64,000 bases of DNA from Pseudomonas morbosilactucae (GCF_023241715.1 NZ_JALQCW010000070.1:1-64000); one strand, 5' to 3'; shown: positions 16,630 to 26,954, counted from the first letter of the stretch. Notes: generated by a model from the letters alone, not told the origin. Numbers and translations are program-made.

Positions 16630-18042
16630 TCAACCGGCGCTTTCACCCGCACTCGGTTCAGCCCCTTTGTACAGGCCCTGCGCCGGCTTGCGCCGCAACA
16701 GCGAGATGGCCAGGATCACCCCCGCCACCGCAGCGGTCATCAGGGTTTCGTAGCGGTAGTTCGGGCTGATCAGCATGTAGCCCAGCACCAGGGTAATCAG
16801 GCCGATCACCAGCCAGGTCAACCAGGGGAACAACCACATCTTGAACGCCAGGACCGTGCCTTCCCGGTCAGTGATGGCGCGCATGCGCAGTTGGGACACC
16901 GCGATCACCAGGTACACCAGCAAGGCAATGGCGCCGGTGGTGGACAGCAAGAAGCCGAACACCTTGCCGGGGAAGGCGTAGTTGAGGAAGCAGCCGACAA
17001 AGCCTGCCAGGGTCGACAGCACCACCGCCACGGTCGGCACGCCATTGCCCGAGATGCGCGCCACCTGGCGCGGCGCCTCGCCACGAGAAGCCAGGGAATA
17101 GAGCATCCGCGAAGCGGTGTACAAACCGGAGTTCATGCAACTGGTCACGGCCACCAGCACCACGATGTCCACCATCAGCTTGGCGCCGGGCACATTGAGG
17201 ATTTCCAGGGCACGCTGGAACGAGCCCACCTGCAACAGCCGCGGATCGTTCCAGGCCACCAGGGACACGATAAAGAAGATCGAGAAGATGTAGAAAATCG
17301 CGATGCGGTACACCACCAGGTTGGTGGCCTTGCGGATTTTCTCCCGAGGGTTGGCGGTTTCATCGGCGGCAATGGTCACGATCTCGGCGCCGAAGAACGA
17401 GAAGATCGTCACCAGCACACCGCCCAGCACCGCGCCGAAGCCGTTGGGCATAAAGCCGCCGTTCTGCCACAGCTGCTGCACCCCGGAGGTTTCGGCCAGG
17501 GGCCAGAAACCCAGGACCGCCATGGCGCAGACGATGATGAAGCCGAGAATGGCGATCACCTTTATCAAGGCGAACCAGTACTCGAATTCGCCAAAATTCT
17601 TCACGCTGATCAGGTTGGTGCACGCCAGCGTGATCATGATCAGGAACGCGAACAGCCAGGACGGCACTGCCGGAATCCAGGCGTGAAGAATGTCCGCGCC
17701 GGCAATGGCTTCCACCGGGATGATCAGCACCCAGAACCACCAGTACAGCCAACCGATGGTGAACCCGGCCCAGGGCCCGATGGCCCGCCCGGCGTAGGTG
17801 GAAAAGGAACCGCTGTCGGGGTTGGCGATGGCCATCTCGCCAAGCATGCGCATCACCAGCAGCACCAGCAGGCCGGTCATGCCGTAGGAAATCAGAATCG
17901 CCGGGCCCGCAGTGGCGATGGCGTTGGACGAGCCGATAAACAGGCCGGCACCAATGATGCCGGCAATGGAAATCATCGAAACCTGGCGTGACGTCAAGCC
18001 GTGTTTCAACGAGCGTTTCTGACGTTTTTCATCTGTGGTCAT
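16630..18042 (-). CDS. gabP: GabP-type amino acid permease (APC superfamily)
   Basis: 470 residues, about twelve membrane segments. The start (LKHGLTSRQVSMISIAGIIGAGLFIGSS) is the conserved helix-1 substrate motif of the amino acid transporter family, followed by RMLGEMAIANPDSGSF. The sequence is closest in feel to GABA permease. It lies downstream of amaB-amaA on the same strand, so it may import a lysine-pathway compound such as pipecolate or aminoadipate instead of GABA. A strong terminator follows. Confidence 0.85.
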   Translation of the reverse strand: MTTDEKRQKRSLKHGLTSRQVSMISIAGIIGAGLFIGSSNAIATAGPAILISYGMTGLLVLLVMRMLGEMAIANPDSGSFSTYAGRAIGPWAGFTIGWLYWWFWVLIIPVEAIAGADILHAWIPAVPSWLFAFLIMITLACTNLISVKNFGEFEYWFALIKVIAILGFIIVCAMAVLGFWPLAETSGVQQLWQNGGFMPNGFGAVLGGVLVTIFSFFGAEIVTIAADETANPREKIRKATNLVVYRIAIFYIFSIFFIVSLVAWNDPRLLQVGSFQRALEILNVPGAKLMVDIVVLVAVTSCMNSGLYTASRMLYSLASRGEAPRQVARISGNGVPTVAVVLSTLAGFVGCFLNYAFPGKVFGFLLSTTGAIALLVYLVIAVSQLRMRAITDREGTVLAFKMWLFPWLTWLVIGLITLVLGYMLISPNYRYETLMTAAVAGVILAISLLRRKPAQGLYKGAEPSAGESAG

Positions 18043-18361
18043 GATCCACCCTCAAGGTCAAAAAGCCGCGCGCGCCGACACCCGCCCAAGCGGACGCCGC
18101 ACGCCCGACTCGGGTTTGCACAAGCGTTTTTGTTAGTTCAGCCCGCAGGCTGTTTTATGGCTCTTGCCCTCAGGCGCCCGGCATGGGCGGACCTTGGGTT
18201 GCAGTGAGAGCGGTGACGGCGTGCCAAGACATCGTCAGGGGGTCAACAGCGGGGTCACGGCGATAACAACCGTGCAGTGAAGGTGCCATTTGCTTGTCCT
18301 TTCATGGTTCCGGCGGCAGCTGAAATTGCATGGGGTTTTCTTGTTTTATGGCGTGAAGCGG
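18043..18361. other. Gap between amaA and the permease gene
   Basis: 319 bases upstream of the permease start. No gene or clear hairpin was recognised. It could hold a promoter for the permease or be read through from amaBA. Confidence 0.4.
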
Positions 18362-19648
18362 TTACAGCACGACGCGCAGGCACTGCCCGGCGTGGTAGAG
18401 ACTGAAGCCGGCGTCATAGGCCAGGCTGCGCAGGCCCCGGACGCTGACGGCCGGTTTGCCGGAGAAGGCCACCGGCAGCGCCTTGGCATCCCCGCTCAAC
18501 AGGTAATCGGCAAAACATTTGCCCACCAGGGTCCCAGTGGTTACCCCGCGGCCGTTGAAGCCGGTGGCCGCGAGCAAGCCCGGCGCCGGCTCGAACAGAC
18601 GCAACAGGTGATCGGGGGTAAAGCCGATGCGCCCGGTCCAGGTGCATTGCCACTCGACCTGGCCCAACTGCGGAAAATAGTGACGCTGGATGCGGTCGGC
18701 CCATTGCCGGATAAACCACAACGGGTAGTTCGCCGCGTTGCCCAGGCTGCCCAGCACCAACCGTCCATGGGCGTCCCGGCGAATGCTGCTGAGCACCGTG
18801 CGCGTGTCCCACTAACCCTGGCCGCCCTGCAGAATGCCCGCCTGCTCCGCTCCGCTCAGGGGCAGCGACGCCACCTGGTAGTAGTAGCCGGCGAAGATGT
18901 GTTCCTTGACCTGGCTCCACTCACCCTCGGTGTAGGCGTTGGAGGCGATGATCACTTGCTCGGCGCGCACACGGCCGCGCTCGGTCAGCACCTGCCAGCC
19001 ATCGCCACTGCGTTGCAGGCCGGTGACCGGAGAGTCGCCAAACAACTGACCGCCGAGACGAACCACATTGCGCGCCATGCCCGAAGCGTACGCCATGGGG
19101 TTGACCGTGCCCGCGCGGTGATCCAGCAAGGCCCCCGCCACCTGGTCAGTGCCACAGGCGTCGGCGCAGGCCTGGCCGGTGAGCAACTCGACGTTGGCGC
19201 CACGGCGCTGCCACTGCTCGACCCGGCTGCGCAGGTCATCCAGGCCGGCAGCATTGTGGGCCATGTGCAGGGTGCCGGTGCGGGTGTCCTGGCAGGCGAT
19301 GCCGTATTTGTCGATGGTCGAGAAGACCAGCGCCGGGGCCGCGCCCAGGGCCATGTTCAAACGGTTGCCCTCGGCCTTGCCCAGGGTTTGCTCCAGGTCG
19401 TCCGGTGGCACCCAGGTCCCGGCGTTGACCAGGCCGACGTTGCGCCCGGAACCGCCGTGCCCCACCTGATGGGCTTCCACCAGGCACACGCTTTTGCCGT
19501 TTTCCAGCAGTTGCAGGGCTGCGGAAAGCCCGGTGAAACCTGCCCCGATAATGCATACATCCGCTGTACGCTCGCCCACCAGGGGCGGGTTGATCGGGCG
19601 CTCCGGCGTCAACTGTTCCCAGAGACAGCCGCGATGAAATTGCGCCAT
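18362..19648 (-). pseudogene. amaA: L-pipecolate oxidase AmaA, interrupted by an in-frame amber codon
   Basis: From the ATG at 19648 (MAQFHRGCLWEQL, GGAG upstream) the frame is open for 278 codons, hits TAG at 18812-18814, and continues in the same frame for a further 150 codons to a natural end. Total length would be 428 residues, normal for this FAD oxidase. The FAD-binding start is ADVCIIGAGFTGLSAALQL; the C-terminal part after the stop has GFTPDHLLRL and ATGFNGRGVTTGTLVGK, needed for FAD binding. AmaA oxidises L-pipecolate to piperideine-6-carboxylate. The truncated product should be inactive. Confidence 0.8.
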
Positions 19649-19704
19649 GTGAAAACTCCAGACCACAGGCCAGGCCGAGCCCCGAAGGGCCCGGCACCAA
19701 GGGT

Positions 19705-21213
19705 TCAGTCGAAAACGATGCCCTGGGCCAGCGGCAGCTCGCGGGAATAGTTCACGGTGTTGGTCTGGCGGCGCATGTAGGCCTTCCAGGCATCGGAACC
19801 GGACTCGCGACCGCCGCCGGTTTCTTTCTCGCCACCGAAGGCACCGCCGATTTCCGCACCGCTGGTGCCGATGTTGACGTTGGCGATCCCGCAGTCACTG
19901 CCCGCCGCGCTCTGGAAGGCCTCGGCCTCACGGATGTCCGTGGTGAAGATGCACGACGACAGGCCCTGGGGCACTTCGTTGTTCAGGCGCAGGGCCTCGT
20001 CGAAATCGTCGTAAGCCAGCACGTAGAGAATCGGGGCGAAGGTTTCGTGGCGCACCACCGCACTCTGGCCCGGCATCTCGACGATGGCCGGGGCCACGTA
20101 GTAGGCGTTGGGGTACTGGGTCTGCAATTGACGCTCGCCGCCAAACACCTGGCCGCCTTCGTCACGGGCCCGGGTCAGGGCGTCCTGCATGGCGCTGAAC
20201 GCCTGCTTGTCCACCAGCGGCCCCACCAGGTTGTCCTGGCGCGGGTCGCCGATGCGCACCTTGGCGTAGGCGGCCTTGACCCGTGCCAGCACTTCGTCCT
20301 TGACCGAACGGTGCACGATCAAGCGGCGCAAGGTAGTGCAACGCTGGCCGGCGGTGCCCACGGCGCTGAACAGAATGGCGCGCACGGCCATGTCCAGGTC
20401 GGCGCTGGGCGCCAGGATCATCGCGTTGTTGCCCCCGAGTTCGAGGATGCTGCGGCCGAAGCGTGCGGCTACCCGCGGCCCGACTTCACGGCCCATGCGG
20501 GTGCTACCGGTGGCGCTGATCAGCGGTACACGAGGGTCGTCCACCAGGGCTTCGCCCGCCTCACGGTCGCCAATCACCAGTTGCGCCAGGCCCGCCGGGG
20601 CCTCGCCGAAAATCTTCAGCGCCTTGTCGAACAGCGCCTGGCAGGCCAAGGCGGTGAGCGGGGTTTTCTCGGAAGGTTTCCAGATCACCGGGTTGCCGCA
20701 GACCAAGGCCAGGGTGGTGTTCCAGGCCCAGACCGCGACCGGGAAGTTGAAGGCGCTGATGACCCCGACCACGCCCAGGGGCTGCCAGGTTTCACGCATG
20801 TGGTGGCCCGGGCGCTCGGAAGCGATGGTCAAGCCGTACAACTGGCGCGACAGGCCGACGGCGAAGTCGCAGATGTCGATCATTTCCTGCACTTCACCCA
20901 AGCCTTCCTGGGTGATCTTGCCGGCCTCGATGGACACCAGCTCGCCCAACTCGGCCTTATGCTCGCGCAGCACTTCACCGAAGATCCGCACCAACTCGCC
21001 ACGGCGCGGCGCAGGCACATTGCGCCACTGCAAAAAGGCTGCGTGGGCCTGTTCGATACGGCTCAGGACCTGGTTTTTATTCTCCAGGCTGACGGCGGCA
21101 ATCTGGCTGCCATCAATGGGCGTATACACGGGATAAGTCCCGTCGCTGAAGGCACTTTTGTTCACACCAAGACGAACTAATAGGTCGGCAACCACTTTAT
21201 AAATCCCCTGCAA
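19705..21213 (-). CDS. amaB: Piperideine-6-carboxylate/aminoadipate semialdehyde dehydrogenase
   Basis: 502 residues of the ALDH7-like aldehyde dehydrogenase family. SILELGGNNAMIL holds the general-base Glu and GTAGQRCTTLRRL the nucleophilic Cys; the Rossmann motif is SATGSTRMGREV. In P. putida AmaB oxidises the product of AmaA to 2-aminoadipate. Here it precedes amaA by 56 bases on the same strand and is divergent from a LysR gene, the same layout as in P. putida. Confidence 0.92.
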   Translation of the reverse strand: MQGIYKVVADLLVRLGVNKSAFSDGTYPVYTPIDGSQIAAVSLENKNQVLSRIEQAHAAFLQWRNVPAPRRGELVRIFGEVLREHKAELGELVSIEAGKITQEGLGEVQEMIDICDFAVGLSRQLYGLTIASERPGHHMRETWQPLGVVGVISAFNFPVAVWAWNTTLALVCGNPVIWKPSEKTPLTALACQALFDKALKIFGEAPAGLAQLVIGDREAGEALVDDPRVPLISATGSTRMGREVGPRVAARFGRSILELGGNNAMILAPSADLDMAVRAILFSAVGTAGQRCTTLRRLIVHRSVKDEVLARVKAAYAKVRIGDPRQDNLVGPLVDKQAFSAMQDALTRARDEGGQVFGGERQLQTQYPNAYYVAPAIVEMPGQSAVVRHETFAPILYVLAYDDFDEALRLNNEVPQGLSSCIFTTDIREAEAFQSAAGSDCGIANVNIGTSGAEIGGAFGGEKETGGGRESGSDAWKAYMRRQTNTVNYSRELPLAQGIVFD

Positions 21214-21295
21214 CTGACGCTGGTTGAATGTGTTGATGTAGGTCAGTATTCATGCTCCCAGCGCCTCCCCACAAACGACGTTTTAGAAAAACATG

Positions 21296-21312
21296 ATTCC
21301 TTTTTGGAATGA
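21296..21312. promoter_or_regulatory. Palindrome in the amaB/lysR divergent promoter
   Basis: ATTCC-TTTTT-GGAAT followed by GA, a perfect five-base inverted repeat of LysR-site type. GGAATGA recurs upstream of the transaminase and hglS genes, suggesting one regulator for all three promoters. Confidence 0.6.
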
Positions 21313-21345
21313 ACCAGCGTCCGTTCTTCTGCAGGTAGATTCGCC

Positions 21346-22248
21346 ATGTCCAAGCGTTTGATGCCCTCCACCACCGCCTTGCAATGCTTCGAGGCGGCCG
21401 CCCGCCACCTGAGCTTCACCCGCGCCGCCCAGGAGCTGCACCTGACCCAGAGCGCCGTCAGCAAACAGGTGGCGCAGCTTGAGGAAATGCTCTGCAACCC
21501 GCTGTTCCAGAGGGTTCGCCGGCGCTTGCACCTGACCCCGGCCGGGGCTCTGTACCTGGCGGAGGTGAACAAGATCCTGATCCAGGTGGACATGTCGAGC
21601 CGCTACATCCTGTCGTACGGCGGCGAGACCGAAGTGCTGAAAATCGCCACCCAGCCCACCTTCGGCGACCGCTGGCTGGTGCCCAATCTCAAGGGTTTCA
21701 GCGGCCAGAACCCGAGCATTCACCTGGACATCCGCAGCGTGCTGGAGCCCTTCGACCTGGTTCAGGCCAAGGCCGACATCGCCTTTTTCTTCGGCCAGGG
21801 CACCTGGCCCGGCGCCACGTGCATTGAGCTGTTCAAAGAGCAGGTGATTCCCGTCTGCGCCCCGGAATTGCTGGCCGGCACGGCCTTCGACAGCGCCGAG
21901 GCGCTGACCCGGCACATCCTCTTGCAATGCACCTCGCGCCCCGAGGCCTGGCACGAATGGTTCCTGGCCCAGGACCTGCACTCGCAGAACAGCTACCACG
22001 GCCCGCGCTTCGACACCTTCTACATGTGCATTCGCGCAGCCCAGGCCGGCTGCGGCATTGCCCTGGTGCCGCGCTACCTGGTCAGCGAGGAACTGGCCCA
22101 GGGCAAACTGGTGATCCCCTGGGACTACCCGATGCAAAGCGACGGCTCGCACTTTATTGCCCACGCCGAACATTCGGCCGAGGTGCCCAAGGTCCGCGCC
22201 TTCGTCGAATGGATCCGCCAGCGGGTGGCCCTGGGCAACCCGCTGTAA
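21346..22248 (+). CDS. LysR-family regulator of the pipecolate/aminoadipate genes
   Basis: 300 residues, GcvA-like subgroup. The N-terminal helix-turn-helix is ALQCFEAAARHLSFTRAAQELHLTQSAVSKQV; the rest is the periplasmic-binding-protein-like effector domain. It is divergent from amaB and followed by the transaminase gene. The same position is occupied by a LysR gene in P. putida. Aminoadipate or pipecolate would be the logical effector. Confidence 0.9.
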   Translation: MSKRLMPSTTALQCFEAAARHLSFTRAAQELHLTQSAVSKQVAQLEEMLCNPLFQRVRRRLHLTPAGALYLAEVNKILIQVDMSSRYILSYGGETEVLKIATQPTFGDRWLVPNLKGFSGQNPSIHLDIRSVLEPFDLVQAKADIAFFFGQGTWPGATCIELFKEQVIPVCAPELLAGTAFDSAEALTRHILLQCTSRPEAWHEWFLAQDLHSQNSYHGPRFDTFYMCIRAAQAGCGIALVPRYLVSEELAQGKLVIPWDYPMQSDGSHFIAHAEHSAEVPKVRAFVEWIRQRVALGNPL

Positions 22249-22268
22249 CAGCAAGTTTCAGAATTAAA

Positions 22269-22297
22269 GGAATGACAGGGCGATTTTATTTCGTTTG
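22269..22297 (+). promoter_or_regulatory. Shared promoter element upstream of the transaminase gene
   Basis: Starts GGAATGACA and ends TTTCGTTTG over 29 bases. 21 of these 29 positions match the element at 26955-26983 without gaps. Located about 140 bases before the transaminase start. Confidence 0.55.
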
Positions 22298-22435
22298 TGA
22301 GGCACCGGGCTTGTTCGCTTAGATAGAAAAAACAGCTACCCGAGCAGGTGCCCCCTTGTCTTCGTGCCCGACCCCCAACCTTGCACTGATCCCTGGAACG
22401 CCCTGCACTCACACGTTGCCGGAGAACGTTCTGTC

Positions 22436-23686
22436 ATGAGCCGTGAAAACATCAGCCAATCCATCTCCACCGTTCACCCCATTACCTTGTCACACGGCAA
22501 GAATGCCGAAGTCTGGGACACCGCCGGCAAACGCTACATCGACTTTGTCGGCGGCATCGGCGTACTGAACCTGGGGCACTGCAACCCGCACGTGGTGCAG
22601 GCGATCCAGCACCAGGCCACGCAACTGACCCACTACGCTTTCAACGCCGCGCCCCACACCCCGTATTTGCAATTCATGGACCGCCTGGAACAGTTCATTC
22701 CGGTGTCCTACCCGTTGAGCGGCATGCTCACCAACAGCGGCGCCGAGGCGGCGGAAAACGCCCTGAAAATCGTCCGCGGCGTCACCGGGCGCAGCGCGGT
22801 CATTGCCTTCGATGGCGCCTTCCACGGGCGCACCCTGGCCACCCTCAACCTCAATGGCAAAGTGGCGCCTTACAAGCAGCGAGTCGGCGTCTTGCCGGGG
22901 CCGGTGTTCCACCTGCCCTACCCGAGCCCGGATACCGGGGTCAGCACCGAACAGGCGCTCAAGGCCATGGACCGGCTGTTCAGCGTCGAGATCGACATCA
23001 ACGACGTGGCTTGCTTCATCCTTGAACCGGTGCAGGGCGAAGGCGGCTTCCTGGCCCTGAACCCGGACTTTGCCCAGGCCCTGCGCCGCCTCTGCGATGA
23101 GCGTGGAATCCTCCTGGTGATCGATGAGATCCAGTCCGGCTTCGGCCGCACCGGACAGCGCTTTGCCTTCAGCCGCCTGGGCATCGAACCGGACCTGTTG
23201 CTGCTGGGCAAAAGCATTGCCGGCGGCGTACCGCTGGGCGCCGTGGTCGGCCGCAAGGCCTTGCTCGACACCTTGCCCAAGGGCGGCCTGGGCGGCACCT
23301 ATTCCGGCAACCCGATCGCCTGTGCGGCGGGCCTGGCGACCCTGGAGCAAATGAGCGATGCTCAGCTGTCCCGCTGGGGCGAGCAGCAAGAAAGCGCCAT
23401 CGTCTCGCGCTATGAGTCCTGGCAGGCCCGTCAACTGTCGCCCTACCTGGGCCGGTTGACCGGCGTCGGCGCCATGCGCGGCATCGAGTTGCTGACCCCG
23501 GAGGGCGCACCGGCCACCGCCCAGCTTGCCGAATTGCTGGCCAGCGCCCGCGACGCCGGCCTGTTGCTGATGCCCAGCGGCAAGGCGCGGCACATCATTC
23601 GCCTGCTGGCCCCCCTGACCATCGAACCCGAGGTGCTGCACGAAGGCCTCGATATTCTCGAACACTGCCTTGCGGGAATCCGCTGA
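22436..23686 (+). CDS. 2-aminoadipate (class III, GABA-type) transaminase
   Basis: 416 residues, class III PLP aminotransferase. Landmarks: TNSGAEAAENALKI (PLP phosphate), FDGAFHGRTLATL, EPVQGEGGF, LLVIDEIQSGFGRTG with the PLP-ring Asp, and GKSIAGGVPLGAVVG with the Schiff-base Lys. Such enzymes are often named GABA transaminase. Being placed between the LysR gene and genes for the next steps, it most likely converts 2-aminoadipate to 2-oxoadipate, as a related P. putida enzyme does. Confidence 0.88.
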   Translation: MSRENISQSISTVHPITLSHGKNAEVWDTAGKRYIDFVGGIGVLNLGHCNPHVVQAIQHQATQLTHYAFNAAPHTPYLQFMDRLEQFIPVSYPLSGMLTNSGAEAAENALKIVRGVTGRSAVIAFDGAFHGRTLATLNLNGKVAPYKQRVGVLPGPVFHLPYPSPDTGVSTEQALKAMDRLFSVEIDINDVACFILEPVQGEGGFLALNPDFAQALRRLCDERGILLVIDEIQSGFGRTGQRFAFSRLGIEPDLLLLGKSIAGGVPLGAVVGRKALLDTLPKGGLGGTYSGNPIACAAGLATLEQMSDAQLSRWGEQQESAIVSRYESWQARQLSPYLGRLTGVGAMRGIELLTPEGAPATAQLAELLASARDAGLLLMPSGKARHIIRLLAPLTIEPEVLHEGLDILEHCLAGIR

Positions 23687-23690
23687 GCCC

Positions 23691-26600
23691 ATGATTGCCA
23701 AGATTGCTCCGCCGGCGGCCCTCGCCACGCTGTATCGTGAGTTTCTCGAAGCCCTGCACCACGCAGGCTTCAGCGGTGAAATCGCCACCGACCACGCCAA
23801 CCGCAGCGTGCTGGCCACCGATAATTCGATCTACCAGCGCCTGCCCCAGGCGGCGCTGTTTCCGCGGCACGTAGCGGACGTGACGCTGCTGATGGGCCTG
23901 GCCGCCGAACCACGCTTTCGGCCCATCGTGCTGACGCCCCGGGGCGGCGGCACCGGCACCAACGGCCAGTCCCTGACCCACGGCCTGGTGGTGGATCTGT
24001 CGCGGCACCTGAACCGGATTCTGGAGATCAACCCCGAGCAACGCCGGGTGCGGGTGCAGTCGGGGGTGGTCAAGGACCAGCTCAACGCCGCCCTCAAGCC
24101 CTATGGCCTATTCTTCGCCCCGGAGCTGTCCACCTCCAACCGCGCGACCCTGGGCGGCATGATCAACACCGATGCCAGCGGCCAGGGCAGTTGCACCTAC
24201 GGCAAAACCCGCGACCACGTGCTGGAACTCAAGACCGTGCTACTGGGCGGCCAATGCCTGCACAGCGCGCCCCTGGCCGCCGAGGCCTTGCGCCAGGCCC
24301 TGGCCGCGCCCGGCATTCTCGGCGACGTGCACCGCTGCGCCGAACAGATTCATGCCCGCCACGGCGCGCTGATCGAGGCGACTTTTCCGCGCCTCAACCG
24401 CTGCCTGACCGGCTACGACCTGGCCCATATCCACGATGAGCAAGGGCGCCTGAATCTCAACAACCTGCTGTGCGGCTCCGAAGGATCCTTGGGCCTGGTG
24501 GTGGAGGCCACGCTCAATGTCCTGCCGATTCCCCGGCATTCGGTGCTGGTGAATGTCTCCTACGCCAGCTTTATGGACGCGCTGCGCGATGCACAGGCGC
24601 TGATGGCCATGCGGCCGCTGTCGATTGAAACCGTCGACTCCAAGGTGCTAGGCCTGGCCATGCAGGACATCGTCTGGCATGACGTCGCCGAGTTCTTTCC
24701 GGCCTACCCGGCGGCGGCCACCCAGGGCATCAACCTGGTGGAGTTCAGCGGCGACGATCAAGACCTCTTGCTGGAACAGGTGGCGGCCTTTGTCGCGCAT
24801 CTGGAACGCGACACCAGCGTGCAGCGACTGGGCCACACCCTGGCCCAGGGCGCCCAAGCGGTGAGCCGGGTCTACAGCATGCGCAAGCGTTCGGTGGGCC
24901 TGCTGGGCAATGTCCAGGGCGAGGTCCGGCCCCAGCCCTTTGTCGAAGACACCGCGGTGCCGCCGGAACACCTGGCCGACTACATCGCCGAGTTCCGCGC
25001 CCTGCTCGACCGCCATCAACTGCACTACGGCATGTTCGGCCACGTCGACGCCGGGGTACTCCACGTGCGCCCGGCCCTGGACATGAAAGACCCGGCCCAG
25101 GCCGCCCTGGTGCGGGTGATTTCCGACGCCGTGGCCGAGCTGACCCACAAGTACGGCGGGCTGTTGTGGGGCGAGCACGGCAAGGGCGTGCGCTCGGAAT
25201 ACGCGCCGAAATTCTTCGGCGAGCTGTACCCGGCGCTGCAGCAGCTCAAGGCCGCGTTCGACCCCTTCAACCAGCTCAACCCGGGCAAGATCGCCACGCC
25301 CACCGACAGCCACGATGCGTTGCTGAAAATCGACCAGGTGCCGACCCGGGGCGAGCATGACCGGCAAATCGATGAGCGGGTGTGGACCGATTACGCCTCG
25401 GCGGTGCACTGCAACGGCAACGGCGCCTGCTACAACTTCGACCCCAACGACGCCATGTGCCCGTCGTGGAAGGCCACCCGCGACCGCACCCAGTCGCCCA
25501 AGGGCCGGGCCTCGCTGATCCGCGAATGGCTGCGCCTGCAACAGCAGGCCGGGGTCGATGTGCTGGCAGCCGCGCAACGCATCCGCCAGTCCAACCCATT
25601 GGCCACGCTGCCGGCCAAGGCCTGGAACAGCCTGTTTGGCCGCAGCGCGGAGCACGAGTTCTCCCATCAGGTGTTCGACGCCATGGCCGGCTGCCTGGCG
25701 TGCAAGTCTTGCGCGGGGCAGTGCCCGGTCAAGGTCAATGTGCCGGAGTTTCGCGCGCGCTTTCTCGAGCTGTACCACGGGCGCTACCTGCGTCCACTCA
25801 AGGACTACCTGATCGGTTCCCTGGAATACAGCATCCCCTACCTGGCCCGGGTGCCCTGGCTGTACAACGGCCTGATGGCCGCCGCGCCGGTGCGCCGCCT
25901 GCTGGAAAAGGCCGGAGGCATGGTTGACAGCCCGTTGCTCAGTCGCTTCGACCTCAAGTCGGTACTGCGCCAGGCCGGGGTCGAACTGGCCACCCCGCAA
26001 CGCCTGGCGGCCCTGACCCCGGAACAGCGGCAGCGCAGCGTGATCCTGGTGCAGGATGCCTTCACCCGTTACTTCGACACCCAGGTGGTGGGCGACTGGA
26101 TCCGCCTGATCCGGCGCCTGGGCTACCAGCCCTGGCTGGCGCCGTTCAGCGCCAATGGCAAGCCGCTGCAAGTGCTGGGGTTTCTCGGCGCCTTCGCCAA
26201 GGCCGCGAGAACAAACGCCCGGCGCTTGCAGCCATTGAGCGGCTTCGACATCCCGTTGTTGGGCCTCGACCCGGCCATGACCCTGGTCTATCGCCAGGAG
26301 TATCAGAAGCTGCTGGGGCAACAGGCCGCGCCCCAGGTGCTGCTGCCTCAGGAGTGGCTGGCGCGCCTGCCCCTGGCGCAGATCGCGGGACCGTCGACAG
26401 CCGGCGCTGGCGCTTACAAGCTACTGGCCCACTGCACGGAAAAAACCAACGCTCCGGCCAGCACCGCGCTGTGGCCGTCGATTTTCCAGGCCCTGGGCCT
26501 GGAGTTGCAGGTGCTGGCCAGCGGCTGCTGCGGCATGTCCGGCACCTACGGGCATGAAGCCCGCAACCTGGCCACGTCGCAGCAGATTTTCAGCCAGTCC

Positions 26601-26750
26601 TGGCAACCGCTGTTGCAGCAACACGGCGCGTCGGGCCAAGTGCTGGCCAACGGTTATTCGTGTCGCAGCCAGGCGGCGCGCTTGCAGCACCTGGCATTGC
26701 AGCACCCGCTCCAGGCGCTGTTGCGCCACCTCGACACCCAGCCGACGTAA
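23691..26750 (+). CDS. ydiJ: D-2-hydroxyglutarate dehydrogenase, YdiJ type (FAD and Fe-S)
   Basis: 1019 residues from the ATG four bases after the transaminase stop; an upstream TTG at 23670 would overlap that gene. The N-terminal half is a GlcD-type FAD domain (TPRGGGTGTNGQSL, LGGMINTDASGQGSCTYGKT). A Cys-rich linker (GACYNFDPNDAMCPSW) and a ferredoxin motif CLACKSCAGQCPVK follow. The C-terminal GlpC-like domain has SGCCGMSGTYGHE. It oxidises D-2-hydroxyglutarate to 2-oxoglutarate, passing electrons to the respiratory chain. This is the last step of the route encoded here. Confidence 0.9.
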   Translation: MIAKIAPPAALATLYREFLEALHHAGFSGEIATDHANRSVLATDNSIYQRLPQAALFPRHVADVTLLMGLAAEPRFRPIVLTPRGGGTGTNGQSLTHGLVVDLSRHLNRILEINPEQRRVRVQSGVVKDQLNAALKPYGLFFAPELSTSNRATLGGMINTDASGQGSCTYGKTRDHVLELKTVLLGGQCLHSAPLAAEALRQALAAPGILGDVHRCAEQIHARHGALIEATFPRLNRCLTGYDLAHIHDEQGRLNLNNLLCGSEGSLGLVVEATLNVLPIPRHSVLVNVSYASFMDALRDAQALMAMRPLSIETVDSKVLGLAMQDIVWHDVAEFFPAYPAAATQGINLVEFSGDDQDLLLEQVAAFVAHLERDTSVQRLGHTLAQGAQAVSRVYSMRKRSVGLLGNVQGEVRPQPFVEDTAVPPEHLADYIAEFRALLDRHQLHYGMFGHVDAGVLHVRPALDMKDPAQAALVRVISDAVAELTHKYGGLLWGEHGKGVRSEYAPKFFGELYPALQQLKAAFDPFNQLNPGKIATPTDSHDALLKIDQVPTRGEHDRQIDERVWTDYASAVHCNGNGACYNFDPNDAMCPSWKATRDRTQSPKGRASLIREWLRLQQQAGVDVLAAAQRIRQSNPLATLPAKAWNSLFGRSAEHEFSHQVFDAMAGCLACKSCAGQCPVKVNVPEFRARFLELYHGRYLRPLKDYLIGSLEYSIPYLARVPWLYNGLMAAAPVRRLLEKAGGMVDSPLLSRFDLKSVLRQAGVELATPQRLAALTPEQRQRSVILVQDAFTRYFDTQVVGDWIRLIRRLGYQPWLAPFSANGKPLQVLGFLGAFAKAARTNARRLQPLSGFDIPLLGLDPAMTLVYRQEYQKLLGQQAAPQVLLPQEWLARLPLAQIAGPSTAGAGAYKLLAHCTEKTNAPASTALWPSIFQALGLELQVLASGCCGMSGTYGHEARNLATSQQIFSQSWQPLLQQHGASGQVLANGYSCRSQAARLQHLALQHPLQALLRHLDTQPT

Positions 26751-26762
26751 CCCGCCACGCCC

Positions 26763-26791
26763 GCGCCCCCTCATTGCTGCATGAGGGGCGC
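26763..26791 (+). terminator. Hairpin after ydiJ
   Basis: Eleven paired bases, GCGCCCCCTCAT with ATGAGGGGCGC, one bulged C and a six-base loop, 12 bases after the stop. No T-run follows, so termination may be partial. Confidence 0.55.
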
Positions 26792-26954
26792 ACCCGCCCT
26801 GTATTCCCCCCATGACTGACCTTCAACCGCCTCGAATCGACGCCCCCTAGGTGCGTGCCCTGCCGGCTATGCTCCAGGGCGAATGGGCAATGGCCAGCCG
26901 CGCCAGACGGCGCAACGCGAGGGGCCGGCGACGCCCTGAAGGTCAGTATTTTTT

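Noticed and set aside
16615..17991. 458-codon frame opposite the GabP-type permease
   Set aside because: His/Gln/Asp-rich shadow of membrane-protein codons; no ribosome site or family.
24648..26321. 557-codon frame opposite ydiJ
   Set aside because: Shadow frame; ydiJ has full cofactor motifs on the other strand.
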